From: Desulfurococcales archaeon
GTDB taxonomy: Archaea > Thermoproteota > Thermoprotei_A > Sulfolobales > NBVN01
Length of the DNA: 46,189 nucleotides
Assembly (NCBI GenBank): GCA_027023255.1
Contig: JALVVU010000084.1
Coordinates: 1-46,189, forward strand
Direction: 5' to 3'
Both the position numbers and the translations under genes were made by a program. The first letter of the stretch is position 1. Each line of letters starts with the position of its first letter. This document shows positions 14,096 through 22,860 of the stretch, piece after piece. The notes beneath the pieces were generated by a model. The model saw only the letters and a program-made list of their open reading frames with translations, was not told the DNA's origin and searched no databases.

Positions 14096-15469
14096 ATGCG
14101 CAACAGGCTGTTTGGGACCGACGGCGTGAGGGGAGTCGTTAACGAGACGCTAACGCCTGACTTCATATTGCGTTTAGCCTTAGCGATAGGAGATTACTTC
14201 CCTCCAGGTAGCAGAATCTTAGTAGGGAATGATGCTAGGGCTGGAAACGAGTACATAGTGAGGGTCGTGACTGGGGCGTTAATAGCTTCTGGACTTAAGG
14301 TCTATTACGCTGGAGCATTGCCAACGCCCGCACTTCAATTCAATGTTAAGGAACGTGGATTTGACGGCGGCGTGATGGTTACTGCCTCGCACAATCCTCC
14401 TCAATATAGTGGCGTGAAAGTGATAATGGCCGACGGAGTGGAGGCACCCCGTGATGTTGAGGAACGTATAGAGGAGGCATTCTTTAGCGGTAGGTACAGG
14501 AGGGTTCCTTGGCACGCCTTCAGGGACCAATACTTCAAACTAAGTGATTCCGTGGAATATTATGTCGAGGGGGTAGTGAAGAAGGTCGACTCAGAGCGGA
14601 TCCGGAGAAGGGGGTTCCGTGTCGTTGCTGATTGTGCTAATAATGTAGGTGCGTTAACGACCCCCAGAATACTTAGACGCTTAGGGGTCAAGGTTCTCAG
14701 CATTAACGCACACCTCTCACCAATACCATATAGGGAGCCTGAACCCGTACCCGAGAACCTAACCGATACTTCAGAGATTGTCCGTGCTATCGGAGCTGAC
14801 TTCGGGGTTGCTCACGATGGTGACGCGGACAGGGCAATATTCATTGACGATACGGGCCGCGTAATCCCTGGAGATAGAAGCGCGGCTTTGCTCTGCCGGC
14901 ATATAGTGGTGAATAGGGGAGACGATGCGCCTAGGAGGGTCGTGACGGCGGTTTCCTCATCAACCATAATTGAGGATGTACTCAAGGATCTAGGAGTTGA
15001 AGTGTACTGGACTAAAGTTGGTAGCGTGGGTATAGCGAGAACTATGATGAAGATAGGTGCTCTGGCAGGGTTTGAGGAGAACGGAGGCTTCATGTATCCA
15101 CCCCACCAATACGTAAGGGACGGGGGAATGGCATTGGCTTTAATGCTTGAGTACTTATCTTATGAGGGTAGGAAGTTAAGTGATATCATTAATGAGCTAC
15201 CCAGCGCGCACCTAATTAAGACTAAGGTCCCGCTAAGTGACAAAGGCAAAGCTATAGAAATAATTGAGGAAATAAAGAGGAGGTACAGCAACTTGAGAAT
15301 CATAGATATAGACGGCGTTAAAGGAATAGGTAAGGACTTCTGGTTCCTTGTGAGACCCTCCGGAACCGAACCCGTATTAAGGATATTTGTTGAGTGTAGA
15401 TCGGAGGACAAGGCAGAGAAATTACTTAATGATATACTCAGCATAGTAAAGGAGGTAGTGGGAGGATGA
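14096..15469 (+). CDS. Phosphohexomutase (phosphoglucosamine/phosphomannomutase family)
   Basis: From ATG 14096 (GGTGA at 14089-14093) the 457-residue product begins MRNRLFGTDGVRG, the canonical family start; a GTG at 14048 would add 16 non-homologous residues. The catalytic phosphoserine motif is TASHNP (Ser98), the metal loop is HDGDADRA, the sugar loop is GFEENGGF, and the phosphate-binding loop is RPSGTEPVLRIFVE. It interconverts hexose-6- and hexose-1-phosphates for nucleotide-sugar synthesis. Whether glucosamine (GlmM) or mannose/glucose is preferred cannot be told. It ends in an ATGA overlap with the Trm112-like gene. Confidence 0.9.
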   Translation: MRNRLFGTDGVRGVVNETLTPDFILRLALAIGDYFPPGSRILVGNDARAGNEYIVRVVTGALIASGLKVYYAGALPTPALQFNVKERGFDGGVMVTASHNPPQYSGVKVIMADGVEAPRDVEERIEEAFFSGRYRRVPWHAFRDQYFKLSDSVEYYVEGVVKKVDSERIRRRGFRVVADCANNVGALTTPRILRRLGVKVLSINAHLSPIPYREPEPVPENLTDTSEIVRAIGADFGVAHDGDADRAIFIDDTGRVIPGDRSAALLCRHIVVNRGDDAPRRVVTAVSSSTIIEDVLKDLGVEVYWTKVGSVGIARTMMKIGALAGFEENGGFMYPPHQYVRDGGMALALMLEYLSYEGRKLSDIINELPSAHLIKTKVPLSDKGKAIEIIEEIKRRYSNLRIIDIDGVKGIGKDFWFLVRPSGTEPVLRIFVECRSEDKAEKLLNDILSIVKEVVGG

Positions 15470-15849
15470 GGTACGCGTTAATGAACTTAATTGCTTGCCC
15501 CATGTGCAAACACTTTCCCCTTAAACTTTACGTGTTTGAGGAGAGGGTATTCGAGAAGGAATACGAGGTTAATGTACCATTCTGCGACGTTTATTGTGGT
15601 AGGAAAGGGAAGAAAGTGAGTGAACTTCAGCAGGAGGAGCTAGACTGTAAGGAGTGTGTAAAGCATGATGTGGTGGCAGGTGTTTTAATTTGTCCTAAGT
15701 GTGGTAGGTGGTACCCAATAATTAACAGCATACCGCTAATGTACCCTGATAGCAAGCGCAAGCATCCCAAGGTTAGGGAAAAGGAAGAGGAGTTCCTTAG
15801 AAAGTACCGTGAAAAGCTACCAGCAGAACTAAGAAGCATTACCTCCTGA
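15466..15849 (+). CDS. Trm112-like zinc-binding protein
   Basis: This 127-residue protein begins MRYALMNLIACPMCKHFPL and later has LICPKCGRWYPIINSIPLMYPD, the two halves of the Trm112 zinc knuckle and hydrophobic platform. Archaeal and eukaryotic Trm112 proteins stabilise and activate several tRNA, rRNA and protein methyltransferases. Two additional cysteine-containing stretches lie in the insert (FCDVYCGRK and DCKECVKH), so this version may bind a second metal. ATG overlaps the mutase stop (ATGA). Its 3' end overlaps the convergent gene by 11 nt. Confidence 0.82.
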   Translation: MRYALMNLIACPMCKHFPLKLYVFEERVFEKEYEVNVPFCDVYCGRKGKKVSELQQEELDCKECVKHDVVAGVLICPKCGRWYPIINSIPLMYPDSKRKHPKVREKEEEFLRKYREKLPAELRSITS

Positions 15850-16321
15850 ATCTCCTGCGTCGCCTACGCCTTAAGCCCCGTAGCAACAACTCGGTAGTTG
15901 ACTCTTCCGCCTCAATCCTAGGTTTCAGTTCCTCAATCGCCTTCATTAGGGGCTCTGCCTCGTCCTCAGGTAGTTTATTCTGCTCTAGGAACTCTTCGCC
16001 TATCGACGTCAATCTCAACCTACGCGTTACGGGGTCTGTCTCGAGCAACCCCAAGTATAGCAGTATCCTGATGTCCTCTGCCAGTGCCCTGCTACTGGGA
16101 GTGTCCCCTATCATTATGAACTCGTACCCTACATCAATGTTCTTCTCGTTCTTCAGCATGTACACGAGATTCGTTAGGGAACGCTCCGAGATTTCCTTCA
16201 TAGCCTGAACTATGTGCAGGATCCTCAACTTCTTGGGGTCCTTCTTAACAACCTCCACCGTTACGACGGGCTTAGTTACTATTCGTAGTTCCTTGCTTCC
16301 TCCAGAACCTTTCTGCGACAA
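15839..16321 (-). CDS. Hypothetical protein, winged-helix-like with arginine-rich tail
   Basis: This 160-residue protein has a middle region (LRILHIVQAMKEISERSLTNLVYML, RALAEDIRILLYLGLLETDPVTRRLRLTSIGEEFL) that reads like helix-helix-wing elements of a winged-helix domain. The last residues are an almost pure arginine tail after LLLRG. A DNA- or RNA-binding role is likely from this composition, but no family is recognised. It is divergent from the TIP49 gene across ~100 bp and convergent with the Trm112-like gene. Confidence 0.65.
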   Translation of the reverse strand: MSQKGSGGSKELRIVTKPVVTVEVVKKDPKKLRILHIVQAMKEISERSLTNLVYMLKNEKNIDVGYEFIMIGDTPSSRALAEDIRILLYLGLLETDPVTRRLRLTSIGEEFLEQNKLPEDEAEPLMKAIEELKPRIEAEESTTELLLRGLRRRRRRRFRR

Positions 16322-16430
16322 TCTATCACCGTTGTTATTTGACCCTTAGGAAAATTAAGCGTTCCCGAGGTCTCAATTAGGCAAAAATTAAATTCCTGCG
16401 GCTCTATCTCATAGATTTTGGGTGATGCTG

Positions 16431-17795
16431 ATGGCGGAGATAAAGGAGATAAAGGTAAGCCGAAGCGAGTACGGCATAAGCATACACAGTCACATACGTG
16501 GATTAGGGCTCGATGAAAAAGGTAATCCGAAACCCGTGGCCGATGGGCTGGTAGGTCAGTTGGAGGCCAGAAAAGCAGCAGGCATAGTTGTCGAGATGAT
16601 AAGGCAAGGCAAGATGACTGGGAAGGGCATACTGTTTGTAGGCCCGCCAGGGACAGGCAAGACTGCTTTGGCCGTAGCTATAGCCCGGGAGCTGGGGGAA
16701 GACACACCCTTCGTTGCTCTAAGCGGTGGCGAAATATACTCTACTGAAGTCAAGAAAACTGAAATATTGATGAGAGCTGTTCGAAAGGCCATGGGTGTTA
16801 AGATAAAGGAAGTTCGTAAAGTATACGAAGGTGTGGTGAGAAGTATAAAAATAGCTTATGCAAGGCATCCCTTCAATCCCTACGTAAGGGTACCGCGTGA
16901 AGCACGGATAACCCTGGCAACAAAACATGATGAACTCACACTAAACGTTGGTGAGGAAGTCACTGCGCAGCTAGTTCAGCTACGTGTGAGGCGTGGAGAC
17001 CACATATGGATTGATGCTGAGACAGGAGTGGTGCATAAGGTAGGCAGGGTCCGCGGTGTTGAGAAGGCCAAGTACTACGATGTTGAACCATGGAGACTGG
17101 AGGAGGAGATGCCCAGCGGCCCTGTCAAGCGGGAGAAGGAAATAGTGAGGGTATTTACTCTAAACGACCTAGACGTGTATGCCGCCAGTCAGAGGCTATC
17201 ACTTACAGGGTTATTTGGCATAGAACTTGAAAAGGAGATAGATGAGGAGGTGAGGAAATCCGTCAATAATCAGGTCCGCAAATGGGTTGAGGAAGGTAAA
17301 GCGGAAATTGTGCCTGGGGTGCTCTTCATAGATGACGCGCATTTACTGGACCTTGAGGCATTCGCATTCTTAACAAGGGTGCTGGAGTCAGAATTCTCAC
17401 CAATCCTCATACTAGCAACAAATAGAGGCATAACGAAGATCCGGGGCACGGACATAGATTCACCTCACGGCATACCACTAGACCTTCTTGACAGGTTACT
17501 GCTGATTCCCGTAAGGCCTTACACGAGGGACGAGATACGTAAAATAATAGAGATAAGAGCTGACGAGGAAGGAGTCGAGTTAAGCGATGAGGCGCTTGAG
17601 AGGCTTGCTGACATAGGTGCTGAAAGGAGCTTAAGGTACGCAGTGCAACTTCTCAGGCCTGCAGCAATAGTTGCTAGTAGGAATGGGCACTCAAAGGTAC
17701 TCGTGGAGGACGTCAATGAAGTAGTGCGCCTATTTGCCGATACCAAGACAAGCGTGTCACTCATAAAGGAGTATGAGGATCTTTTTATGAAATAG
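16431..17795 (+). CDS. TIP49/RuvBL-like AAA+ ATPase
   Basis: This ~454-residue protein has Walker A GPPGTGKTALAVAIARELG at ~70, Walker B LFIDDAHLLD with the following AFAFLTRVLESEFSPILILATNRG, and a C-terminal AAA lid (RSLRYAVQLLRPAAIVA). Between the Walker motifs it has the long OB-fold insertion (RHPFNPYVRVPREARITLATKHDELTL region) that distinguishes RuvBL1/2 from bacterial RuvB. The start is ATG 16431 with GGGTGAT five nt upstream; in-frame starts at 16422 and 16425 are alternatives. Eukaryotic RuvBL proteins assemble chromatin remodellers and box C/D snoRNPs; archaeal function is not settled. Confidence 0.9.
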   Translation: MAEIKEIKVSRSEYGISIHSHIRGLGLDEKGNPKPVADGLVGQLEARKAAGIVVEMIRQGKMTGKGILFVGPPGTGKTALAVAIARELGEDTPFVALSGGEIYSTEVKKTEILMRAVRKAMGVKIKEVRKVYEGVVRSIKIAYARHPFNPYVRVPREARITLATKHDELTLNVGEEVTAQLVQLRVRRGDHIWIDAETGVVHKVGRVRGVEKAKYYDVEPWRLEEEMPSGPVKREKEIVRVFTLNDLDVYAASQRLSLTGLFGIELEKEIDEEVRKSVNNQVRKWVEEGKAEIVPGVLFIDDAHLLDLEAFAFLTRVLESEFSPILILATNRGITKIRGTDIDSPHGIPLDLLDRLLLIPVRPYTRDEIRKIIEIRADEEGVELSDEALERLADIGAERSLRYAVQLLRPAAIVASRNGHSKVLVEDVNEVVRLFADTKTSVSLIKEYEDLFMK

Positions 17796-18114
17796 CTTCC
17801 ACACCTTCTTCATCGTCTAGGGCACTAACCAGCGGTATTAGTAACGAAGGATCATCTACCTCAACCTTATCTCCGCTGGAACTGTTTTCACTTATGACCA
17901 ACGTAATGACTAAATAACTTCCAACTTTAACAGCCTTAACCTTCTTTATCCTCATCCTTGTATGTGGGTCCACCTCAGCCAGAGAATTATTTGACCCTGG
18001 CCGGAAAGTGTGGCTCGATGAAGCTAGTGTCTTAGCTCTTATACGTGTCGCTATATATTGGTCGTAACCGGTTACGGCTAGGATAATCAGCGTAATTGTC
18101 GCTATGAATAGCAT
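17785..18114 (-). CDS. Hypothetical membrane-anchored protein
   Basis: From ATG 18114 the 109-residue product starts with a hydrophobic segment (MLFIATITLIILAVTGY) that should be a single membrane anchor or uncleaved signal. A basic and then acidic extracytoplasmic or cytoplasmic region follows (MRIKKVKAVKVGSYLVITLVIS). No family is recognised. GAGGTG directly precedes the ATG. Its last 11 nt overlap the TIP49 3' end. Confidence 0.5.
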   Translation of the reverse strand: MLFIATITLIILAVTGYDQYIATRIRAKTLASSSHTFRPGSNNSLAEVDPHTRMRIKKVKAVKVGSYLVITLVISENSSSGDKVEVDDPSLLIPLVSALDDEEGVEAIS

Positions 18115-18184
18115 CACCTCTAACGTGCGTCATCACCCACGAATGTAAGTAGGGTATTTCAAACCTTAAAAAACGTAGAGCGCG

Positions 18185-18898
18185 TTACTTCCGTGATACG
18201 CGTGATAAGGCGTTAAGTGCGCGCGCCGCTGCCCCGCGTGGGTCGGGTGCTTTAGTGATAGCAGAACCTATGACAATAATATCAACGCAGGCTTCAGTGA
18301 ATTCCTCAATGTCCCCAGGCTTTATCCCTCCGCTAACGGAGATAATCACGTCGCCCAAGCCATTCCTTATCTTACAAGCAAGGTCTCGGAATGATGTGGC
18401 CCTAATACCGAGTCTTCGTTGGACATCAATCCCTGAATGGATATTAATTATGTTAACTCCAAGCTCATGCAACTCTCTAACGCGTTGAAGGATTACATCA
18501 GGTCGCAAACCTATGGTGTCAGCAATGATGTCAACACCTAGTTTCTTACCCTCAGTGACTGCGGCCTCTATAACAGCGTCATCACTTGATGCGAGAACAG
18601 TCACGATATCTGCGCCGTGGCGAGCCGCCATACTGGTTTCGAGGGCACCTACGTCAGCCGTCTTCATGTCTGCAAGGATCAAGGCATTAGCGCTTGCTAG
18701 GGCCTTAATTATGGCTACGGATCTTATACCCTCAGCCTTGATTAGAGGCGTTCCGACCTCTATTATCGGTACTGGAAGGTCTCTTAGAGCAGACATTACG
18801 CGTATAGCTTCTTCAATGCCTGTGAAGTCTAGCGCCACCTGCAGCAAGGGGTGTTCACATTGTTCGAGCATTTGAAGCAGTTTCCCCAATGATCTCAA
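18185..18898 (-). CDS. 3-hexulose-6-phosphate synthase-like protein (OMP decarboxylase suprafamily)
   Basis: This 237-residue TIM barrel has LLQVALDFTGIEEAIRV, EVGTPLIKAEG, ILADMKTADVGALETSMAARHGADIVTVLA and IISVSGGIKPG, the succession seen in hexulose-phosphate synthase, with DxKxxD-type active-site residues. In archaea lacking the oxidative pentose phosphate pathway this enzyme (reverse RuMP route) supplies ribulose-5-phosphate from fructose-6-phosphate. The isomerase partner (PHI) is not fused and not in the window. The TTG start at 18898 is weak; ATG at 18871 (MLEQCEHPLLQ) is a plausible alternative. Confidence 0.85.
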   Translation of the reverse strand: MRSLGKLLQMLEQCEHPLLQVALDFTGIEEAIRVMSALRDLPVPIIEVGTPLIKAEGIRSVAIIKALASANALILADMKTADVGALETSMAARHGADIVTVLASSDDAVIEAAVTEGKKLGVDIIADTIGLRPDVILQRVRELHELGVNIINIHSGIDVQRRLGIRATSFRDLACKIRNGLGDVIISVSGGIKPGDIEEFTEACVDIIVIGSAITKAPDPRGAAARALNALSRVSRK

Positions 18899-19024
18899 CC
18901 GAAAATGTAGTAGATGGGGAAGCTATTAACGCATTTTCTATGGGACTATGGCTCTGAGCCAGCCTTTATTGGATGGCCAGGAAAAAAGCGCTGAAAGTCT
19001 TTAATTTCACTTAAAGCCCGTCGC

Positions 19025-19321
19025 TTACTCCTTCTTGGCAATTACTATTTCAATGGTGGAGACTCTAGTCTGCCTGCCCTCGGCAGTGGTCACTACCTGG
19101 CTGCCAATCTTGATGTCCTTGATCTCCACCTTGTCGGGGAGGAACCTGCTCCTCACTATCTCGACGGTGTCGACAGCCTTGCTGATGGCTCTGCCCCTAG
19201 CCTTTATCACGATCTCTGAGACGCCCTGGTTTAGCAGGGTTAGGGTGGCTAGTACGTAGTTCATTACGGGCTTCTTACCTACTAGGACTACATTGCTTGA
19301 GATTGGACCTTGGGATGACAT
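19025..19321 (-). CDS. albA: DNA/RNA-binding protein Alba
   Basis: This 98-residue protein contains [22 protein letters not shown], with the conserved lysine pair at the nucleic-acid interface whose acetylation tunes DNA affinity in Sulfolobus. Then come [22 protein letters not shown] and [11 protein letters not shown]. It coats DNA and RNA in the crenarchaeal nucleoid. GAGGTGAG lies upstream of the ATG. The promoter (CTTATAAG at ~19380-19387) is shared with the divergent unknown gene. A second, divergent Alba paralogue is at 32465-32728. Confidence 0.96.
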   Translation of the reverse strand: MSSQGPISSNVVLVGKKPVMNYVLATLTLLNQGVSEIVIKARGRAISKAVDTVEIVRSRFLPDKVEIKDIKIGSQVVTTAEGRQTRVSTIEIVIAKKE

Positions 19322-19455
19322 TGCTCTCTCACCTCATCTGCCTAAATTGCTTTATTCGCAGAGTATTCTTTGCCTCCGCCTTATAAGTTTTGTTGTAGTT
19401 CACTAAGAGGATGTTTAGGAACTGCTTATTAGTATTGTGTTGGTTACCTACTCAG

Positions 19456-19791
19456 GTGAGGGTAACGGAGGAAAGCCTCCATAAGGCAGAATTCGCTGGG
19501 ATTGCGAGAATAAGTAAAGTGCCCTTAAGTATTGCTAAGGGATTAGCACAGGCAAAGATAACCCCGCAAGACCTAAGTAACCCTGTATCATTCCAGCTGG
19601 CCTTCTCAAGGCTATATGAAGCTCTTATGAAATCACTAGAAAAGGGTGAGGGTGAGACCTATGTTGCTGAAGTTAAGTTTGTTGATAGTTTAGGGAATGA
19701 AGTTACGTTCGCGGTGGACATGGGTGAGGAACCCCCAGCGTTTAGTAGTGATACAGTAAGGGTTCGAGTAATTGTGGAATTTTACGAGTAG
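19456..19791 (+). CDS. Hypothetical protein
   Basis: From GTG 19456 the ~111-residue product reads MRVTEESLHKAEFAGIARISKVPLSIAKGLA, then PVSFQLAFSRLYEALMKSLEKGEGE, then a beta-rich half (TYVAEVKFVDSLGNEVTFAVDMG). I recognise no family. An ATG at 19411 sits ~28 nt from the shared TATA box and could serve as a leaderless start, but would add an odd Cys/Leu/Trp-rich N-terminus. It is divergent from alba and upstream of XPB. Confidence 0.6.
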   Translation: MRVTEESLHKAEFAGIARISKVPLSIAKGLAQAKITPQDLSNPVSFQLAFSRLYEALMKSLEKGEGETYVAEVKFVDSLGNEVTFAVDMGEEPPAFSSDTVRVRVIVEFYE

Positions 19792-19887
19792 GGCTTCACG
19801 CATGTCGGCTTAGACCTAACGAGGGAAACCCTAAACAAAGCTAATGACTAACTATGTACATGTGGCTCCCGAAAGAGGTGCATTTTA

Positions 19888-21543
19888 GTGGCTGACGACG
19901 CGGATCGATTGAAGATCTGGGTTAAAGGATGGATTGACTCTGAAGACTTTAAGAAAATACTGCGAGTAGCTGACTATGTGGGCAGAAGTAAAGGAATTTC
20001 TTACTTCCGCTTATCAAAAAATAAGGTATTGTCCAGCGGTCTTTCAGTCGATGAGATTCTATCTATTCTAGATGATGTAGGTGCTGAGTACGATCCTGAA
20101 ATCGAGGACGTGCTTAATGATTACCTTCGTGTGAGTAGGGGTTCAGCAATACTCTCCTTCGATGGTGAGAGAATCTGCGTTAAATTTGAGCGATACTTAG
20201 GCAGGCTTTACGACAAACTGAGGGATTTGCTAAGATATGATTCGGAGGACAAGGTGTTCTATACGCTACCGTATAAATATCATGAATTAAAGACCCGGCT
20301 GCATGATCTAGGATTTAACGTAGAGGACCTCACAGGCTTCAGGAGCGATTTACCTTTGAATATTGACGTAGTGTTCGCCGGTGAGTTAAGAGACTATCAG
20401 GAAGACGCCATAAAGTCCTGGTTAAAGAACGATGGGCGCGGCGTCATAGCACTACCTACAGGCTCCGGAAAGACCGTAATAGGTGTGGCTTCAGTAACTA
20501 AGGTAAAACAAAGAACCTTAGTAATAGCCTATACTAAAGAGCAGTTAATGCAATGGAAGGACGCATTCCTAAAATTCACAAATATTCCGGAATACAGCAT
20601 AGGTCTCTATTATAGTAAGGAGAAGAGAATCGCGCCCATAACGCTAGCGACCTACCAAACAGCGTATAAGCATATAGCAAAACTTGCGCCATACTTTAAC
20701 TACATCATAATAGATGAAGTTCATCATCTGCCAGCAGAGAAGTTCAAACACATAGCCGTGAGTATGCCATCCAAGTATAGGTTAGGGCTCTCAGCCACAC
20801 CTTATAGGGAGGACGGAAAACATGTGGTGCTGTTCCCGTTGATGGGGGGTATAGTATATTACAAGACCCCTCAGGAACTTGCGGAGAAGGGCTACTTGGC
20901 TAAGTACAGGATAATAACTATCAAGGTACCGTTACTTCCCGCTGAGAAGAAAAGGTATGAGGAACTAAAGAAGAAGTTCAGGAGACTAGCAGGTTACGTT
21001 GGTTTTGACACTATAGTTGATGCAGCAAGGAGAGGGGACGCCAGAGCAATCCAAGCGCTACGTATTCACTCCGAGATGCGTCAAATAATACAGAAATCCG
21101 AGGCTAAACTAAGGAGAGTTGAGGAAATAATAAGGAAAGAGCTTGCTGAAGGATCTAAGATAATAGTATTCGCTCACTACGTGGACCTAGCAAAAACCTT
21201 GGCTGACAGAGTGAAGGCATATCTACTTACTGGTGAGATGGATGCGCGGGAACGAAGGAGGGTGTTAGAGGAATTCAAGAGATGTAGGAGTGGGGTTCTA
21301 GTAGTAACTACGGTGGGAGATGAGGGCTTAGATATACCTGACGCTAACGTAGGCATTTTAGTGGCTGGAACAGGATCACGTCGTCAATTCATTCAAAGGC
21401 TCGGTAGGTTATTACGGCCTGGTGAGGGGAAGGAAGCTAAGTTGTATGAAGTAATTGCTAAAGGTACAGCTGAGGAGATTCAGTCAAGGAAAAGGAAGAA
21501 GGTAAACATGCAAGACTTCAAGGATTTAACAAACATAGAGTAA
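19888..21543 (+). CDS. xpb: XPB-type DNA helicase
   Basis: This 551-residue SF2 helicase has an N-terminal ~170-residue region like the archaeal damage-recognition domain, then motif I LPTGSGKT (~190), motif II DEVHH (~276), motif III SATP followed directly by YRED (the RED motif of XPB), a basic thumb (KKRYEELKKKFRRLAGYVGFD), and C-terminal motifs VVTTVGDEGLDIPDAN and QRLGRLLRPG. XPB is the 3'-5' helicase linked to excision repair and promoter opening. The GTG start has AGGTG 8 nt upstream. In many crenarchaea XPB is followed by its nuclease partner Bax1; here the next gene is on the other strand and does not look like Bax1. Confidence 0.93.
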   Translation: MADDADRLKIWVKGWIDSEDFKKILRVADYVGRSKGISYFRLSKNKVLSSGLSVDEILSILDDVGAEYDPEIEDVLNDYLRVSRGSAILSFDGERICVKFERYLGRLYDKLRDLLRYDSEDKVFYTLPYKYHELKTRLHDLGFNVEDLTGFRSDLPLNIDVVFAGELRDYQEDAIKSWLKNDGRGVIALPTGSGKTVIGVASVTKVKQRTLVIAYTKEQLMQWKDAFLKFTNIPEYSIGLYYSKEKRIAPITLATYQTAYKHIAKLAPYFNYIIIDEVHHLPAEKFKHIAVSMPSKYRLGLSATPYREDGKHVVLFPLMGGIVYYKTPQELAEKGYLAKYRIITIKVPLLPAEKKRYEELKKKFRRLAGYVGFDTIVDAARRGDARAIQALRIHSEMRQIIQKSEAKLRRVEEIIRKELAEGSKIIVFAHYVDLAKTLADRVKAYLLTGEMDARERRRVLEEFKRCRSGVLVVTTVGDEGLDIPDANVGILVAGTGSRRQFIQRLGRLLRPGEGKEAKLYEVIAKGTAEEIQSRKRKKVNMQDFKDLTNIE

Positions 21544-22266
21544 TGCCCTTAACGCGAGTATCTTCATAATTTCATCATTTATGAGTCCAGTCATAATTAT
21601 TGATCCGTTATACGGAATCTCACTTATTAACACGTAGTCGTCAAGGAAGACTAGGGGCTTTGAAAGGACCATTAGTTTCTCGGGAACGTCATGTACAATC
21701 TCAGCCTCAAGGGTGGTGTTGGGATACTTCAAACCGTAGAGCATGGGGTGAACACGCCATAAATGCCATGCTAAACCCTTAACAGATTCAGTAGCTACGC
21801 CAGTTAATCCAGGTAGTAGGACAATATGCTTCGTATGAAACACTTTGCTAAAGTAATCATCCCATGTAATCTCGGAGTTGATATCGACTACGAGGCACTT
21901 GTTGCCCCTAACAGAGGTTACCCGCTTATTGATGAGTTGTATTATGGGGTCAAGTAAGTCTTTGAGAGTACCTGCTCCTATAACGTCAGGGCGACTACTC
22001 AGCAGGAATTTTCCATCTACCCAGCACTCCTCTGTAATACGATAATATCTGTAGGCGGTGTCCAAAGGCTTAGGCGTGATTAGGGTTAATGGAGGTAGAG
22101 TAATGTGCCTTGTTACTCCATTAATATCTAAAGGAACAACCGAGGGCTTCATTATTACGTAGGACTCACCGCTCAATCTAAGCGCATCCATTACTATGCG
22201 CACTTCATTGTCGAACCGCGAGTACTGCCCCACTAGGTTAGCAAAGTAACCTTCCTTCAGTTTCAT
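21526..22266 (-). CDS. Hypothetical protein
   Basis: This 246-residue protein has no recognised family. It shows alternating hydrophobic strands (ITLPPLTLITPKPLD, KCLVVDINSEITWDDYF, KHIVLLPGLTG, PLVFLDDYVLISEIPYNGSIIMTGLI) and looks like a soluble alpha/beta protein. The ATG at 22266 is preceded by GGGTAGG. Its 3' end overlaps the end of XPB by 18 nt in convergent orientation, and its upstream region holds the box C/D sRNA candidate on the opposite strand. Confidence 0.6.
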   Translation of the reverse strand: MKLKEGYFANLVGQYSRFDNEVRIVMDALRLSGESYVIMKPSVVPLDINGVTRHITLPPLTLITPKPLDTAYRYYRITEECWVDGKFLLSSRPDVIGAGTLKDLLDPIIQLINKRVTSVRGNKCLVVDINSEITWDDYFSKVFHTKHIVLLPGLTGVATESVKGLAWHLWRVHPMLYGLKYPNTTLEAEIVHDVPEKLMVLSKPLVFLDDYVLISEIPYNGSIIMTGLINDEIMKILALRALLYVC

Positions 22267-22321
22267 CCTACCCAGCGCCTAGGAGGAGATTTCAGCTCAC
22301 GGGTTAAAGTCTTTGGGGGTA

Positions 22322-22330
22322 CATATATTT
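22322..22330 (+). promoter_or_regulatory. TATA box upstream of the sRNA candidate
   Basis: CATATATTT lies ~27 nt before the predicted 5' end of the sRNA candidate at ~22354. That is the right distance for an archaeal promoter serving a short non-coding transcript, and too far (>50 nt) from the divergent gene's start at 22266. Confidence 0.5.
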
Positions 22331-22353
22331 AGCTAAGGACGGTAAGACAGTTT

Positions 22354-22426
22354 GGAAATGATGAGCTTTGTAAGGGCGGATCCATGGATTCACTCAGGAT
22401 GAGGAGAACCGGGCTACTGAACTTCC
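22354..22426 (+). ncRNA. Candidate box C/D sRNA with degenerate internal boxes
   Basis: Box C ATGATGA (22358-22364) is followed after 12 nt by CGGA (22377-22380, a one-base variant of box D' CTGA). Then come a spacer, GGATGA (22397-22402, variant C') and, after 14 nt, a perfect box D CTGA (22417-22420). GGAA before box C can pair with TTCC after box D as a terminal stem. A TATA box is positioned for transcription from ~22350. The last guide, GGAGAACCGGGCTA, is complementary in its first eight bases to GGTTCTCC, which occurs in a conserved large-subunit rRNA segment of bacteria; the target here is unverified. The two variant internal boxes keep confidence moderate. Confidence 0.45.
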
Positions 22427-22545
22427 TAGCGTCATCAAAATTTGCTTAGTGTAACGTAATGATCGTATTTTGCGTAAGGAGTGGGTTTTACTTCCACGGT
22501 TTACGTTTATTAGGATTGTATACCAGTATATACGATGATGGCGCT

Positions 22546-22788
22546 ATGCCTGCCGCGATAGTTCTCGTAAATACTGAGATAGGCGCAGAGTCACAGGTTA
22601 TGGAGGCGCTTTCACAAATAGAGGGCGTCAAGGAAATACACGTAGTATACGGTATGTATGACATCGTAGTTAAGGCAGAGGCTGACTCCCACGAATCCTT
22701 AAGGGAGTTAGTAATAAATAAGATTCGAAGGATACCGCAAGTACGCGGCACAACCACAATGATCATAATTGAGTCAAAAATAATATGA
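22546..22788 (+). CDS. Stand-alone Lrp/AsnC ligand-binding (RAM) domain protein
   Basis: From ATG 22546 the 80-residue product MPAAIVLVNTEIGAESQVMEALSQIEGVKEIHVVYGMYDIVVKAEADS is a RAM domain: beta-alpha-beta, a GxYDIVV strand, and a final strand after RGTTTMIII. The helix-turn-helix of Lrp-type regulators is absent. Such stand-alone domains bind amino acids and may assemble with full-length Lrp proteins. An upstream ATG at 22459 would add 29 non-homologous residues. GTATATAC ~20 nt upstream suggests a near-leaderless transcript. It lies next to iorAB, an amino-acid-catabolic operon. Confidence 0.85.
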   Translation: MPAAIVLVNTEIGAESQVMEALSQIEGVKEIHVVYGMYDIVVKAEADSHESLRELVINKIRRIPQVRGTTTMIIIESKII

Positions 22789-22860
22789 CTCCAGTAGCGA
22801 ATATTAGGCAGTTAAATTTGATAAGTAAGGTTTTTGATGCTAATCCTTCACTCAATTAAG

